NCBI GenBank assembly: GCA_947503525.1
Contig: CANNEA010000001.1
Span: 558,001-622,000 of the forward strand
Length of the DNA stretch: 64,000 nt
Direction of reading: 5' to 3'
From: an uncultured Carboxylicivirga sp.
Lineage (GTDB): Bacteria; Bacteroidota; Bacteroidia; Bacteroidales; Marinilabiliaceae
The notes under the pieces were generated by a model. It had not been told where the DNA came from, ran no database searches, and saw nothing but the letters and a program-made list of their open reading frames with translations. Shown here piece by piece: positions 44,219-53,712 of the stretch. Made by a program: the position numbers and the translations under genes. Each line of letters starts with the position of its first letter. Position 1 is the stretch's first letter.

Positions 44219-44749
44219 ATGAATAATACACAGCCAGGTGATGTCATTAAATATTGTTTAAAATGCGGAAGCCCTGAATTTATTTTTGATGGCTCACGAT
44301 CCTTCAAATGTCAACAGTGCCAATTTCACTTTTATATAAATTCTTCTGCAGCTGTGGCAGCAGTAATTGTTGATAAGGAAGGACGTATTTTGTTGACAAG
44401 AAGAGCCTTTGAACCTGGCAAAGGGATGTTGGATTTACCGGGAGGTTTCGTCGATCCGATGGAAACAGCTGAAGAAGCTGTAGTTCGAGAGATAAAGGAG
44501 GAGCTTAATTTAAATATCTCACGAATGGAGTATTTGGTATCATTTCCGAATGAATATGTATTTGCAGGATACTCTGTATTTACTACCGATTTAGGTTTTG
44601 TTTGTCATGTTGATAGTTTTGATAATATGCATATTCAGGATGATATATCTGGATTTGATTTCTATTTACCTGAACAAATTAAGTACGATGAGATTAGTTC
44701 AGAATCAATTAGAAATATTGTACGATATCATATTGCAAGAAATATGTAA
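44219..44749 (+). CDS. Nudix hydrolase with N-terminal zinc ribbon
   Basis: A 176-residue protein. CLKCGSPEF and CQQCQFHFY near the start form a CxxC...CxxC zinc ribbon. The Nudix box is GGFVDPMETAEEAVV then REIKEELNL, complete. The layout resembles NADH pyrophosphatase NudC and related proteins. It lies 10 bases after the YfcC gene, so it is likely on the same transcript. Confidence 0.88.
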   Translation: MNNTQPGDVIKYCLKCGSPEFIFDGSRSFKCQQCQFHFYINSSAAVAAVIVDKEGRILLTRRAFEPGKGMLDLPGGFVDPMETAEEAVVREIKEELNLNISRMEYLVSFPNEYVFAGYSVFTTDLGFVCHVDSFDNMHIQDDISGFDFYLPEQIKYDEISSESIRNIVRYHIARNM

Positions 44750-44834
44750 AAAGTTGAACATTTAGATTTGAAATAAATAAGCACTTCGATATTTATAAAT
44801 ACCAATTATTGTTTATTTTTAAATCATAAAATAT

Positions 44835-45485
44835 ATGACACAAGAACTTCAAATATTATTAATTACCGCTGCCTCAATAGGTTTCTTTCACACTTTAATG
44901 GGGCCCGATCATTATCTGCCATTTATAATGATAGGAAAAGCACGTTCATGGACCTTTAGTAAAGTAATTGGCTTGACATTGGTTTGTGGGATTGGTCATA
45001 TTTTAAGTTCTGTAATTCTGGGTTTTATCGGAATTGCTTTAGAAGTACAATTAGCCAAATTAGAATTTATTGAGTCGTTTCGTGGAAACCTTGCTGCATG
45101 GGCATTTATCGCATTTGGTTTAATATACGCCTTATGGGGTGTACGTAGGTGGATGCAAAAAAAACACCATAATCATACACATGGAAAGATAAGTGAATCA
45201 GGTAACATTACACCTTGGGTTCTGTTCATAATTTTTGCCTTGGGTCCATGTGAACCGCTTATTCCGGTGTTGATGTATCCGGCAGTATTGGAAAGCACAC
45301 AATCACTTATATTGGTTACTTCTGTATTTGGAATAACAACGTTACTTACAATGACAGTAGCAGTTCTTGCTGCTTATTTTGGCTTAAGTTTTGTTAACCT
45401 TAAGCGCTATGAACATTTAAGCCACCCGATTGCTGGGATGGTGATTTTTCTGTCAGGCATTGCTATGCAGTTTTTAGGATTATAG
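44835..45485 (+). CDS. NicO/UreH-like membrane metal transporter
   Basis: A 216-residue inner membrane protein with six predicted helices. The first helix has HTLMGPDHYLPF, close to the HxxxxDH nickel/cobalt transporter motif. Between helices 3 and 4 is a histidine-rich loop, KKHHNHTHGK, typical of metal efflux proteins. GPCEPLIPVLMYPA is a second conserved motif. It could export nickel or cobalt, or belong to the sulfite-exporter-like or cytochrome-biogenesis side of this superfamily. Ends just before the sensor kinase gene. Confidence 0.7.
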   Translation: MTQELQILLITAASIGFFHTLMGPDHYLPFIMIGKARSWTFSKVIGLTLVCGIGHILSSVILGFIGIALEVQLAKLEFIESFRGNLAAWAFIAFGLIYALWGVRRWMQKKHHNHTHGKISESGNITPWVLFIIFALGPCEPLIPVLMYPAVLESTQSLILVTSVFGITTLLTMTVAVLAAYFGLSFVNLKRYEHLSHPIAGMVIFLSGIAMQFLGL

Positions 45486-45636
45486 GTCCAAATAAGTCCA
45501 TCTGATGTTGCATAGAATAAGTACTTCGTCACCTTAATTAAAGCGTTGGTAAAACATTGTAACCTTTTTACTTGTAAAGTCGTTTGGGAATCTAAGTATT
45601 AATGTTCGTTAATACTAACACGGGGGTGTTTATAAT

Positions 45637-48600
45637 GTGTCGGACTATTTTTTAATCTGGCATCTAATATTTTGGGAATTGAAGAAATTATTAATCTGTA
45701 TCTGCATAGTTGCTGCCTATTCTAATCTATTTTCGCAAGAACGGGAAAAAGAGTATGTATTTCAGACTTTTGGTGAGGATTATGGAGTTTACGATCCTGA
45801 TGTAGTAGTGTATGAGCAAGACTCATCTGGCTACACATGGATAGGAACAGCAGATGGTTTATACCGATATGATGGGCAATATTTTGACATCTTTAACCAT
45901 ATTGAATCAGATTCTTTGTCATTAGTCGATAATATGGTTCATTCCTTGCATTACGACAGTATTGACAATGTACTTTGGATAGGTACATTTTTTGGTGAGA
46001 TTTGTAAATTGAATCTTGAAACATATAAGTTTCATAAACTTCCTAACACACCAATTCAAGGCCGTTTTCACAGGGAAGGTATAATTTCATCTATTCAACG
46101 TGTTGATAAAGAATGGTTGATGTTTGGCACCTACAATGCCGGTTTATATTTTTATAATATCAAATCCGGTGAATATATTAATTCAATTGAGTATAAGTAT
46201 CAATTTGAGTCTGTGCCTCAGATCCATAGAAGAAATGATCAATTCTGGCTTTGTACCTCATCTGGAATCTATGTATGTGAAAAAACTAATCAAGATGATT
46301 TATCTTTCTCTATTGCTCCATTGGAAGGATTAAGCACTGAGTATGATATTAAGTCTATTAGCTTTGATAAGGATTATCTCACCTTTTGTACTGATCAGAG
46401 TTTATCGCGTTTCTCTTATCGTTCTAAAGAAGTAGAGCAATTGTTTAAATCTCAACCAAAGTTTTCGTTAAGCGGTCATGTAAAAGATGACGAAGGCCAG
46501 TATTGGGTAGGAACCAGAGGAGGAGGCATTTTCCTAATTGATTCGGAAGGCCAAGACAAATGTAATTATTTAGCTGATCCGGAGCGACCAACACAGCTTT
46601 ATAGTTCATGGATAAATTCCTTGTACTTTTCAGATAATCAGCATGTATTATGGATAGCCTCAAAAGGGGGCTTGAGTATGTTGGATAAAAATCAACTTAA
46701 GTTCCGAAAGCATGTGGTGAAAAAATTAAACGGCTGGGATTCTGATAATATTTATTTCGTGTTTAAAGATTCAGAGGGCTATTATTGGTATTGGACAGTT
46801 AATGGATTCTATCGAAGTAGTGATAAGGGTGAGTATGCTAATTTTAAGTCATCGAATGGCCATAGATCCATAAGTCAACGCATCTGGGATGCATATGAAG
46901 ACGATAATAAAAATCTATGGTTAGCATCAGGAACAGGCTTGATAAAGGTTAATTTATTAAGTTTAAAAATGACCGAATTTGACTTTACTTATGATGAATG
47001 CAATGTTGATGGATTAAATTGTATAACCAGTATAAGTGAAGTCAATGATAGCACTGTTTGGCTAAGTACTAAAGCGGCACTTATAAAGTACAATATTAAA
47101 GATCAAACCTATCAGATTAATCCTTTCCCTAAAGAGATTTGTGAGGACGGAATAGTTAACGCAAATAAATTCAGTTTTATTTCTGATAGTACTATTCTGA
47201 TTGGAGTTAACGGTAGTTATGTTCTTAAATATAATTTTATTAATAAGAAGTATGTAAAAATTTCAAGTTCGCTCTCTACAGGTGGACATTTGAATTATAA
47301 TTCGGTATTGGATGTATTAACGGATAAGAAGGGAAGAGTCTGGTTAGCGACCTATGGAAGTGGCTTGTTGAAATTTGATCTTGAAAAAGATCTTATCGAA
47401 TCCGCATCCAACAATTCTTTTTTAACGAATAACGTATATGGTTTATATGAAGATGCCAAAGGCTATATTTGGATGACTACCAATGCTAATATCGTACGTT
47501 ATGATCCAGAAAAAAGTGAGGCCAGTATATATAGTAAATATGAAGGAACCTATTGTAGGGAGTTTAATGAGGGAGCACTAAGTAAAAGTAGAGATGGTCA
47601 ATTACTTTTTGGTGGGGTAGGTGGTTTTGTTGAGTTTAATCCGAATAAATTCAATTATAATAAAAATGTTCCCAAAGTATTAATTAGTTCGTTTACAACA
47701 GAGTCAATTAAGAATAAAGCACAGGACTTTACCTATATTAATGTAGAATACAACGTTCCGGATACAATTATTATTTCAACAGATGAGAATCATATAGATT
47801 TTTACTCAAGTGTGTTTAATTATAGTGTGAGTTATAAAAATATGGTTGCCTGGAAGTTAGATGGGTATGATGCGCAATGGGACACCTTAATGGCTTATGA
47901 TGTAAAAAGTTTTGCCAGACTACCGGAAGGATCGTACCAATTAAAATTAAGAGGCTGTAATAATGATCAGGTGTGGAATGATCAAGAACATAGTATAAAA
48001 ATAATTGTCAAACCTACTTTCTATGAAAGCCGATTGTTTAAGTTGATTCTACTTTTACTTTCCATACTATCCTTTTACCTATTATATACTTTAAGGGTAA
48101 GTGTGCTTAAAAGAAGAGGTGTTAAACTGCAATTCTTAATCGAACAAAGTACAAGAAAACTTAAAAAGACCAATGATGAGCTCGAACAGAGTAGAGAAGA
48201 AATTCTGGTTCAGAAAACGGAATTAGAACGCCATCGGAATTACCTTGAAGAATTAGTTCTTGAACGTACCGCTGATTTGGAAATGGCAAGAGAAAAAGCA
48301 GAAGAATCGGATCGCTTGAAAACGGCTTTCTTAGCAAATGTATCTCATGAGATTCGCACTCCAATGAATTCAATTGTTGGATTCTCCAGTTTGCTGGGTT
48401 TAAATAAACATGATGAAGATGAGCGGCAGAATTTTGTGGATTTAATTCAACAAAGCAGTGAGAGTTTATTAGTATTGATTAATGATATCATTGATATATC
48501 ACGAATTGAATCGGGTCAATTACAACTGGTAAAGAAACATATTAAGCTAAGTGAAATATGTAATACTGTATATCAATCGCTAAATGTTGACAGAAACGAA

Positions 48601-49056
48601 AATTCAAATGCTAAGTTAGAATTGGATTTGAATGACATTAATGATGACGAAATGATATATACAGATTGGGAGCGCTTAAAACAAGTGTTGTTCAATCTTC
48701 TCAATAATGGATTGAAATTTACTGAAAAAGGTCATGTTAAACTGGTGGTTAAGAAGTATGACCGCGAGGAAAGCCGCTTAAACAAAGAATTGTTTGGTGA
48801 ACGAAAGATGCCGGTACAATTTTATCTGTTTTCGGTTGAAGATACAGGTATTGGAATTGAAGAGGCTGATCATAAATCTATTTTCTTACCTTTTATAAAA
48901 GTTGAGAATACTCAAATGAATTTTGGTGGAATAGGACTTGGATTGAGTATCGTTAAGCAGATCGTTCAACTTTTAGGGGGTGATATATGGTTGAAATCAT
49001 CGAAAGGAGAAGGTTCTACCTTCTATTTTTACTTGCCGGATTACGACTTAAAATAA
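45637..49056 (+). CDS. propeller-type sensor histidine kinase without receiver or DNA-binding domain
   Basis: A 1139-residue sensor. A signal segment (KKLLICICIVAAYSNLFSQ) leads to a large periplasmic part with two-component regulator propeller repeats (WIGTADGLYRYDG, WVGTRGGGIFLID, WLATYGSGLLKFD), then a Y_Y_Y domain about 730-795, a membrane helix about 801-822, a coiled coil and a HisKA domain with His904 in NVSHEIRTPMNS. The ATPase domain has GIGLGLSIVKQIV. It stops after the kinase, lacking the receiver and AraC domains of classical hybrid two-component systems. There is no in-frame ATG: the start is GTG at 45637 or TTG at 45679, the latter giving a typical short signal peptide. No response regulator is beside it. 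Confidence 0.88.
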   Translation: MSDYFLIWHLIFWELKKLLICICIVAAYSNLFSQEREKEYVFQTFGEDYGVYDPDVVVYEQDSSGYTWIGTADGLYRYDGQYFDIFNHIESDSLSLVDNMVHSLHYDSIDNVLWIGTFFGEICKLNLETYKFHKLPNTPIQGRFHREGIISSIQRVDKEWLMFGTYNAGLYFYNIKSGEYINSIEYKYQFESVPQIHRRNDQFWLCTSSGIYVCEKTNQDDLSFSIAPLEGLSTEYDIKSISFDKDYLTFCTDQSLSRFSYRSKEVEQLFKSQPKFSLSGHVKDDEGQYWVGTRGGGIFLIDSEGQDKCNYLADPERPTQLYSSWINSLYFSDNQHVLWIASKGGLSMLDKNQLKFRKHVVKKLNGWDSDNIYFVFKDSEGYYWYWTVNGFYRSSDKGEYANFKSSNGHRSISQRIWDAYEDDNKNLWLASGTGLIKVNLLSLKMTEFDFTYDECNVDGLNCITSISEVNDSTVWLSTKAALIKYNIKDQTYQINPFPKEICEDGIVNANKFSFISDSTILIGVNGSYVLKYNFINKKYVKISSSLSTGGHLNYNSVLDVLTDKKGRVWLATYGSGLLKFDLEKDLIESASNNSFLTNNVYGLYEDAKGYIWMTTNANIVRYDPEKSEASIYSKYEGTYCREFNEGALSKSRDGQLLFGGVGGFVEFNPNKFNYNKNVPKVLISSFTTESIKNKAQDFTYINVEYNVPDTIIISTDENHIDFYSSVFNYSVSYKNMVAWKLDGYDAQWDTLMAYDVKSFARLPEGSYQLKLRGCNNDQVWNDQEHSIKIIVKPTFYESRLFKLILLLLSILSFYLLYTLRVSVLKRRGVKLQFLIEQSTRKLKKTNDELEQSREEILVQKTELERHRNYLEELVLERTADLEMAREKAEESDRLKTAFLANVSHEIRTPMNSIVGFSSLLGLNKHDEDERQNFVDLIQQSSESLLVLINDIIDISRIESGQLQLVKKHIKLSEICNTVYQSLNVDRNENSNAKLELDLNDINDDEMIYTDWERLKQVLFNLLNNGLKFTEKGHVKLVVKKYDREESRLNKELFGERKMPVQFYLFSVEDTGIGIEEADHKSIFLPFIKVENTQMNFGGIGLGLSIVKQIVQLLGGDIWLKSSKGEGSTFYFYLPDYDLK

Positions 49057-49089
49057 TGGAAAGTTGTTCCGCAAAGAACAAACTTTCCA
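49057..49089. terminator. hairpin between the kinase and the DUF4251 gene
   Basis: TGGAAAGTTGTTC pairs with GAACAAACTTTCCA with a single-base bulge and a six-base loop. It lies between convergent genes and may serve both; no clear T-run is present. Confidence 0.6.
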
Positions 49090-49099
49090 ATAAAATATT

Positions 49100-49663
49100 C
49101 TAGAATAGAGGTGTACCCTTGTATACCGTAGAGTTTTGAACCGGAACTAACTGGCCACGATATCTAACTTGTTTTGAAGTATTACCTTGAATAGTCGCAG
49201 ATGCCATTTGACCGTCACTATTAGTATCAATCCTAATGTCAAAACTACCTATTGCCGAACTGGCAAAAACCACAATGTAATAGGTTCCCTTTTTTTCATT
49301 TTTCTTTACCTCATACTTGGATACATTGGCTCTAACAGATACTCCGCCAACACCATTGGTCCCAAGACCGGAATTAGAGCCGAGCTGAACGAATGCCTCA
49401 TCTCCTTCGAGGGCTATAAAATTCAGGCTGTTATTAACCGGCACAGAATTACCTTGTTTATTAGCAAGTGTATGTGCTTCCAATACCCATTGTTGCGAGT
49501 CAATGGCTACGGCAAGGTGTTCAGCCATAACTAAACGCATAGCTTCATCTTCTTTTTTCTTAAGTTCACGCATTTCTTTGCGTGTTAACTTTTTCTCAGG
49601 TTCTTGAGCAATTGACGTTAGTGAAAAACTTAAAACTAACGATAGTATAATTAATATTTTCAT
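49100..49663 (-). CDS. DUF4251 secreted protein
   Basis: A 187-residue protein with a Sec signal (MKILIILSLVLSFSLTSIAQ), a charged helix (KKLTRKEMRELKKKEDEA), and a beta-rich domain matching the Bacteroidota family DUF4251, with PVNNSLNFIALEGDEAF and IASSAIG-like segments. No catalytic residues are apparent and the function is unknown. It probably sits in the periplasm. It is convergent with the sensor kinase and followed upstream by the lipid A deacylase-like gene. Confidence 0.78.
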   Translation of the reverse strand: MKILIILSLVLSFSLTSIAQEPEKKLTRKEMRELKKKEDEAMRLVMAEHLAVAIDSQQWVLEAHTLANKQGNSVPVNNSLNFIALEGDEAFVQLGSNSGLGTNGVGGVSVRANVSKYEVKKNEKKGTYYIVVFASSAIGSFDIRIDTNSDGQMASATIQGNTSKQVRYRGQLVPVQNSTVYKGTPLF

Positions 49664-49733
49664 AAGCTAAATATTTAATTAACAACTTATACCTGTGGTG
49701 ATGGTATTGTTGTATCAAATAGGATGCCAGTTA

Positions 49734-50948
49734 TTAGTACCACTTAATTCGATATCCAATGTTCCATTCAATAACCTCAGCAACCGAGAAATTATGTGCT
49801 CGTACCAGTAGGCCGACATACATATCGTTTTTAAAATGGTATTTGATTCCAAATTTTTGATATAACCTATTACTTTCGTTAGTTACTTCTTTTCTTACAA
49901 TCAGGTATCCGATATAGGATGCAACAGATAATCTGTCAATGGTAAATTCATAAGTACCATACAATCCAATCATGAACTTATCACTAAACTTATCGGATAT
50001 ACTAACAGAGGGCTCAAGGTTTCCATTATCAGGATAGGAAACAATTACATTAGCTGTTTCATCATAGGTGAAATCGATACCTGCTCCATATTTGTTTCTC
50101 CAGGTGGCTTGCTTTAAAAATGCCCCGGTAAAATTATAATAAGAGTGCATTACGTCGTTTGTTCCCTCAGGAGCATCAGGATCCACTTTTTCATTCGGAT
50201 TGTCATACAATAAGTTTCGGGCACCAGCCCCAAATTGCAGAGCTACTTCATAATGTTTTTCATACTTTGGTTGAATTTCACGTATCAACTCTGGACGATC
50301 TTTAAAATTGTAGGAAATAGCAACAGATGGTGAAATTAAGTTTATCCCACTATTGGGCTTTTTAGTTCCTCCGTTTGAAAAGTGGGTAAATCCAAAAGAG
50401 CCTCGTAAATTCCATCTTTTAGTTAAATGATAGGTATAATATAGATTGGCATCAATAAAAACAGTTCGGTTAGAACCAATGGCCGTATTAAAAGGGTTGC
50501 TGTACTTATCGTAAGGTTGCCAGTTGTAAGTTAATCCAAATCCTAGTTCATAACCCCAGGTACTTTTAGGTCGGTGACGGAAAGGTAAGCCAAGAAAACC
50601 ATATAAAGCAGTTGGATTTCCTAGCTCTTTGGTATTAAAAAAGTCGGCATTATACCATGAGAAACCGTAGTATGGAAAGTTAAATATATGATGCCATGGA
50701 CTACGACCATCGGTTTGCACACCGTAGCTAATATTTAGTGCTTGATAAAAATCAATGGGCTCTCCAGCCTGATTGTCTCCTTTTAAAAAGTCGTTGGTAG
50801 GAAGTACGGTACCCCAATGATAACGTATCGCCAAAGCATTATATCTTTTCGGCTTTTTTTTAGCTTGTTGAGTCGAATCCTTTTGACTTTGGGCGTAATT
50901 TCCGGAAACCAATAAAAGTGCCAGAAATAATAAGAAGATGTGTTTCAT
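49734..50948 (-). CDS. PagL-like acyloxyacyl hydrolase (lipid A 3-O-deacylase family)
   Basis: A 404-residue outer membrane beta-barrel protein, roughly twice PagL's length. It has a Sec signal (ending NYAQ) and the PagL motif HFSNGG with His189 and Ser191, followed by PNSGINL. PagL removes the 3-linked acyl chain of lipid A in the outer membrane. In an ungapped alignment the third PagL active-site residue, a glutamate 12 residues after the serine, is Asn203 here, so activity may differ. Extra strands after residue 220 are not found in Pseudomonas PagL. Divergent from an LpxR-type deacylase. Confidence 0.78.
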   Translation of the reverse strand: MKHIFLLFLALLLVSGNYAQSQKDSTQQAKKKPKRYNALAIRYHWGTVLPTNDFLKGDNQAGEPIDFYQALNISYGVQTDGRSPWHHIFNFPYYGFSWYNADFFNTKELGNPTALYGFLGLPFRHRPKSTWGYELGFGLTYNWQPYDKYSNPFNTAIGSNRTVFIDANLYYTYHLTKRWNLRGSFGFTHFSNGGTKKPNSGINLISPSVAISYNFKDRPELIREIQPKYEKHYEVALQFGAGARNLLYDNPNEKVDPDAPEGTNDVMHSYYNFTGAFLKQATWRNKYGAGIDFTYDETANVIVSYPDNGNLEPSVSISDKFSDKFMIGLYGTYEFTIDRLSVASYIGYLIVRKEVTNESNRLYQKFGIKYHFKNDMYVGLLVRAHNFSVAEVIEWNIGYRIKWY

Positions 50949-51035
50949 TTGAGTTAAAGTTTAGTTCTATATAAGCAAGATACAAAAAAAATAGCTCACT
51001 TAATAAAAATCGTATGATTGTTAACATGGGCTACA

Positions 51036-51062
51036 ACTACTAAAAAACAAACATATAGTAGT
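51036..51062. promoter_or_regulatory. ACTACTA-N13-TAGTAGT dyad between two deacylase genes
   Basis: A perfect seven-base inverted repeat separated by 13 bases lies in the 168-base divergent region, 55 bases before the LpxR-like start. Spacing fits two turns of DNA between half-site centres, as for a dimeric regulator. No protein is known to bind it. Confidence 0.4.
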
Positions 51063-51116
51063 AAAGTTTAGCATATTTTAAGATAATCTGGAACTGGATT
51101 TGATATGTAGAGGGTC

Positions 51117-52076
51117 ATGTCATTTAGAAAAATCTTTAAAATAGCATTCTTTAGCATAATGTTTCTAACGTCGGGTGCGGAAGCACAGCAGGTAATTGGG
51201 AACAGACTGTATAAATTAGGATGGGATAACGATGTGTTTATGATGACTGATCATTATTATACACAAGGATTAAGCTTGAGCATGGTTAATCCATTTTTAA
51301 AGAATAATCCTGTCAACTTGATTCTACTGAAACCTAAACAATATGAGAAGGTGGCTTATGGCTTCACTGTTGATCAGCGTACGTATACACCCAAAGACAT
51401 ACGTAGCGATGAGATTCAATATAGCGATAGACCGTATGCCGGTGTGTTGGTTTTTAGTTCGCAATCAACGTCAGCCAATATCGAGAGAAAGGTATTATTT
51501 AAAGCAGAATTAGATATTGGAGTAATGGGCCCGGCTTCCGGTGCTGGACAAGTTCAATATCATTATCATGATTTAACCGATAATTCCTTACCCAACGGAT
51601 GGGGATATCAACAATACAACTGGCCGGTATTAAATTATAATTTCGAAGCTACTAAGGAATTCTATTCATCTCCTATGATGGATATTTATGGTAAAGCCGG
51701 GGCGCGGGTTGGTACTTTGCATGATGATGTAACAGTTGCCATGTTATTCAGGTTTGGTAAGATGAATAATTATTTAAGCAATTTAGGCATGCCTCTTCCT
51801 TCAGAGAAAGGCAACTGGCAATTGTATTTTAATGCTGAACCATCCCTGACCGTTGTTGGATACAACGCAACCATGCAAGGCGGATGGCATCGTAATCCCA
51901 AGATACATTACATAGAGTATCAGGATATTAGTCCGGTTGTGTATCGATTAAAAACAGGTTTAGGTTTAATCTATAAGAATTACGGTTTAGATTTTAATGT
52001 ATTCTACAATTCAAAAGAATTTAAGGAAGGAACAAGTCATTGGTTTACCGGTACTCGACTTTTCCTTACATTCTAG
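51117..52076 (+). CDS. LpxR-family lipid A deacylase
   Basis: A 319-residue outer membrane protein of the LpxR family (DUF2219), which removes the 3'-acyloxyacyl chain of lipid A. Signal peptide ends near SGAEAQ. The active-site pattern WDNDVFMMTDHYYTQGLSLSM contains the Asn38-Asp39 pair and a following serine (Ser53 or Ser55), matching Asn-Asp and Ser of Salmonella LpxR; the histidine may be one in QYHYHDL. GWGYQQYNWP also fits. It is divergent from a PagL-like gene and followed 12 bases later by truC. Confidence 0.85.
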   Translation: MSFRKIFKIAFFSIMFLTSGAEAQQVIGNRLYKLGWDNDVFMMTDHYYTQGLSLSMVNPFLKNNPVNLILLKPKQYEKVAYGFTVDQRTYTPKDIRSDEIQYSDRPYAGVLVFSSQSTSANIERKVLFKAELDIGVMGPASGAGQVQYHYHDLTDNSLPNGWGYQQYNWPVLNYNFEATKEFYSSPMMDIYGKAGARVGTLHDDVTVAMLFRFGKMNNYLSNLGMPLPSEKGNWQLYFNAEPSLTVVGYNATMQGGWHRNPKIHYIEYQDISPVVYRLKTGLGLIYKNYGLDFNVFYNSKEFKEGTSHWFTGTRLFLTF

Positions 52077-52088
52077 TATCTTAGTAGA

Positions 52089-52793
52089 ATGAAAATGGAA
52101 TCCATATTATTTCAGGATGATTATATTGTGATAGTTGATAAACCAATCGACTTGCCTGTTCATAAGAATGATTTTATGCCGGCAGACGCTGATTATTTGA
52201 CTAAGCAGGTTGGAGAGCTAACGGGCAAATCAGTTTATCCGGTTCATCGATTGGATGCCAAAACATCAGGTATCATAGCGTTAACCTTTTCAAGGGAGCT
52301 TGCATCAATATTTACAAAGCAGTTTGAGCAAAAAACAGTAAAAAAGGCTTACGTCGTAATTTGTAAGGATAATCCGGGTGAAGGTTGTTTTGATAAGCAG
52401 GTATTAATCAAGAAAAAGAAGAAACGAGTTAATGCAAGCACCAGATATAAAACCATCAAAAGTATAACAACTCAAATAAGTTATAAACAAATTGAGAATG
52501 TTGGTCTGAGTTTAGTAATGGCTTATCCTGAAACGGGTAGATGGCATCAATTACGTCAGCATTTTGCATTTGATCGATTCGACATACTTGGTGATACACA
52601 ACATGGTGATTGGACTCTAAATAAGATTATGACACAATATGCGGATGTGAAGCGATTGTTGTTGCATGCTCATGCTTTAACATTTAATCATCCGGTAAGT
52701 AATGAGTCAATTACCGTAAAAGCCCCAATACCGATTGAGTTTGAACAAGTACTGGAGCGCCTGCAGGATCTGGATATTAATTTTACAGAATAG
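52089..52793 (+). CDS. truC: tRNA pseudouridine synthase, TruC/RluA family
   Basis: A 234-residue RluA-family synthase. The catalytic aspartate is Asp56 in PVHRLDAKTSGI; GRWHQLRQHFAFDRFDILGD is also typical. It lacks an S4 domain, which fits TruC (uridine 65 of tRNA) better than RluC or RluD. Located 12 bases after the LpxR-like gene and convergent with a YitT gene whose end lies two bases away. Confidence 0.82.
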   Translation: MKMESILFQDDYIVIVDKPIDLPVHKNDFMPADADYLTKQVGELTGKSVYPVHRLDAKTSGIIALTFSRELASIFTKQFEQKTVKKAYVVICKDNPGEGCFDKQVLIKKKKKRVNASTRYKTIKSITTQISYKQIENVGLSLVMAYPETGRWHQLRQHFAFDRFDILGDTQHGDWTLNKIMTQYADVKRLLLHAHALTFNHPVSNESITVKAPIPIEFEQVLERLQDLDINFTE

Positions 52794-52794
52794 A

Positions 52795-53694
52795 TTAAAC
52801 CGATTTTGTCTTTTTTCGTTTAGAAGCGCTTAATGGAGGTTTGTATTGGTCAAATCCCTGTCCATAAACAGCCATCACATTCGCAACTGTTACAAAAGCA
52901 TCAGGATCAACATCTTTTATTATTTGAAATACTAAGTGAGATTCTGATTTGCGAACTACCATTACGATAAATTCTCTTTGATCCTTATTGAGATAACCAT
53001 GTCCGTTTAAAAAGCTTAAACCACGGTTAATTTGTGATGAAATACGTTCTGCAACTTCATTCGGTTTGTTGGATATGATAAAGATTTGAACGGATTGTTG
53101 GGCACCGGTTAGGAGCATATCTGCGACATATGACATAAGGCCGATTACAACAAAACCATAAACCATTGTCTCCAATGATTTGAAAATAACAAAGGATGAG
53201 CTAATGATAATGACATCACAAAATATCATCACTTTACCAGGACTAATATTGCGCTTTCGATTGACAAGCATGGCAATGATTTCGGTGCCTCCGGTACTAC
53301 CTCCTTGTACAAAGAGAATTCCAATACTTGTACCGACTAATCCACCACCAATAATAGCTGCCATAAATTTATCGGCAACAATTGGATCTTTAATCAGGTA
53401 TTGGAAGATAGTTAGGAAAACCGAAAGCATTACTAGGGAATAAATGGTTTTTATGCCAAATCCTTTTCCTAATACCTTCATTGATAATAATATCAAAACT
53501 GCATTAATAACAAGGTTGGTAGGTCCAACGGGAAGATCGGTGACGAAATATATTAAGGATGATAATCCCATTACACCTCCACCCACAATATCAGATGGGA
53601 TAATAAAGCCAGTCCATCCAATAGAGCTAATAATAAGTCCGGCTGTAATAATAAGATAGCTTTTAAGTTCGCTAACAAAAGTTGTCTTATCCAT
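52795..53694 (-). CDS. YitT-family membrane protein (DUF161/DUF2179)
   Basis: A 299-residue protein with about six membrane helices in the first 200 residues and a cytoplasmic DUF2179 domain at the C-terminus (KESHLVFQIIKDVDPDAF). GWTGFIIPSDIVGGGVMGLS at the start and FVQGGSTGGTEIIAMLVNRK are conserved. Function unknown; relatives have been linked to metal or stress phenotypes, but nothing here supports one. Confidence 0.85.
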   Translation of the reverse strand: MDKTTFVSELKSYLIITAGLIISSIGWTGFIIPSDIVGGGVMGLSSLIYFVTDLPVGPTNLVINAVLILLSMKVLGKGFGIKTIYSLVMLSVFLTIFQYLIKDPIVADKFMAAIIGGGLVGTSIGILFVQGGSTGGTEIIAMLVNRKRNISPGKVMIFCDVIIISSSFVIFKSLETMVYGFVVIGLMSYVADMLLTGAQQSVQIFIISNKPNEVAERISSQINRGLSFLNGHGYLNKDQREFIVMVVRKSESHLVFQIIKDVDPDAFVTVANVMAVYGQGFDQYKPPLSASKRKKTKSV

Positions 53695-53712
53695 AGGTTA
53701 AAAATTAAGCAT

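Noticed and set aside
45608-45619. GTTA-ATAC-TAAC dyad before the sensor kinase
   Set aside because: Short, AT-rich and likely by chance; no matching copies were noticed elsewhere in the window.
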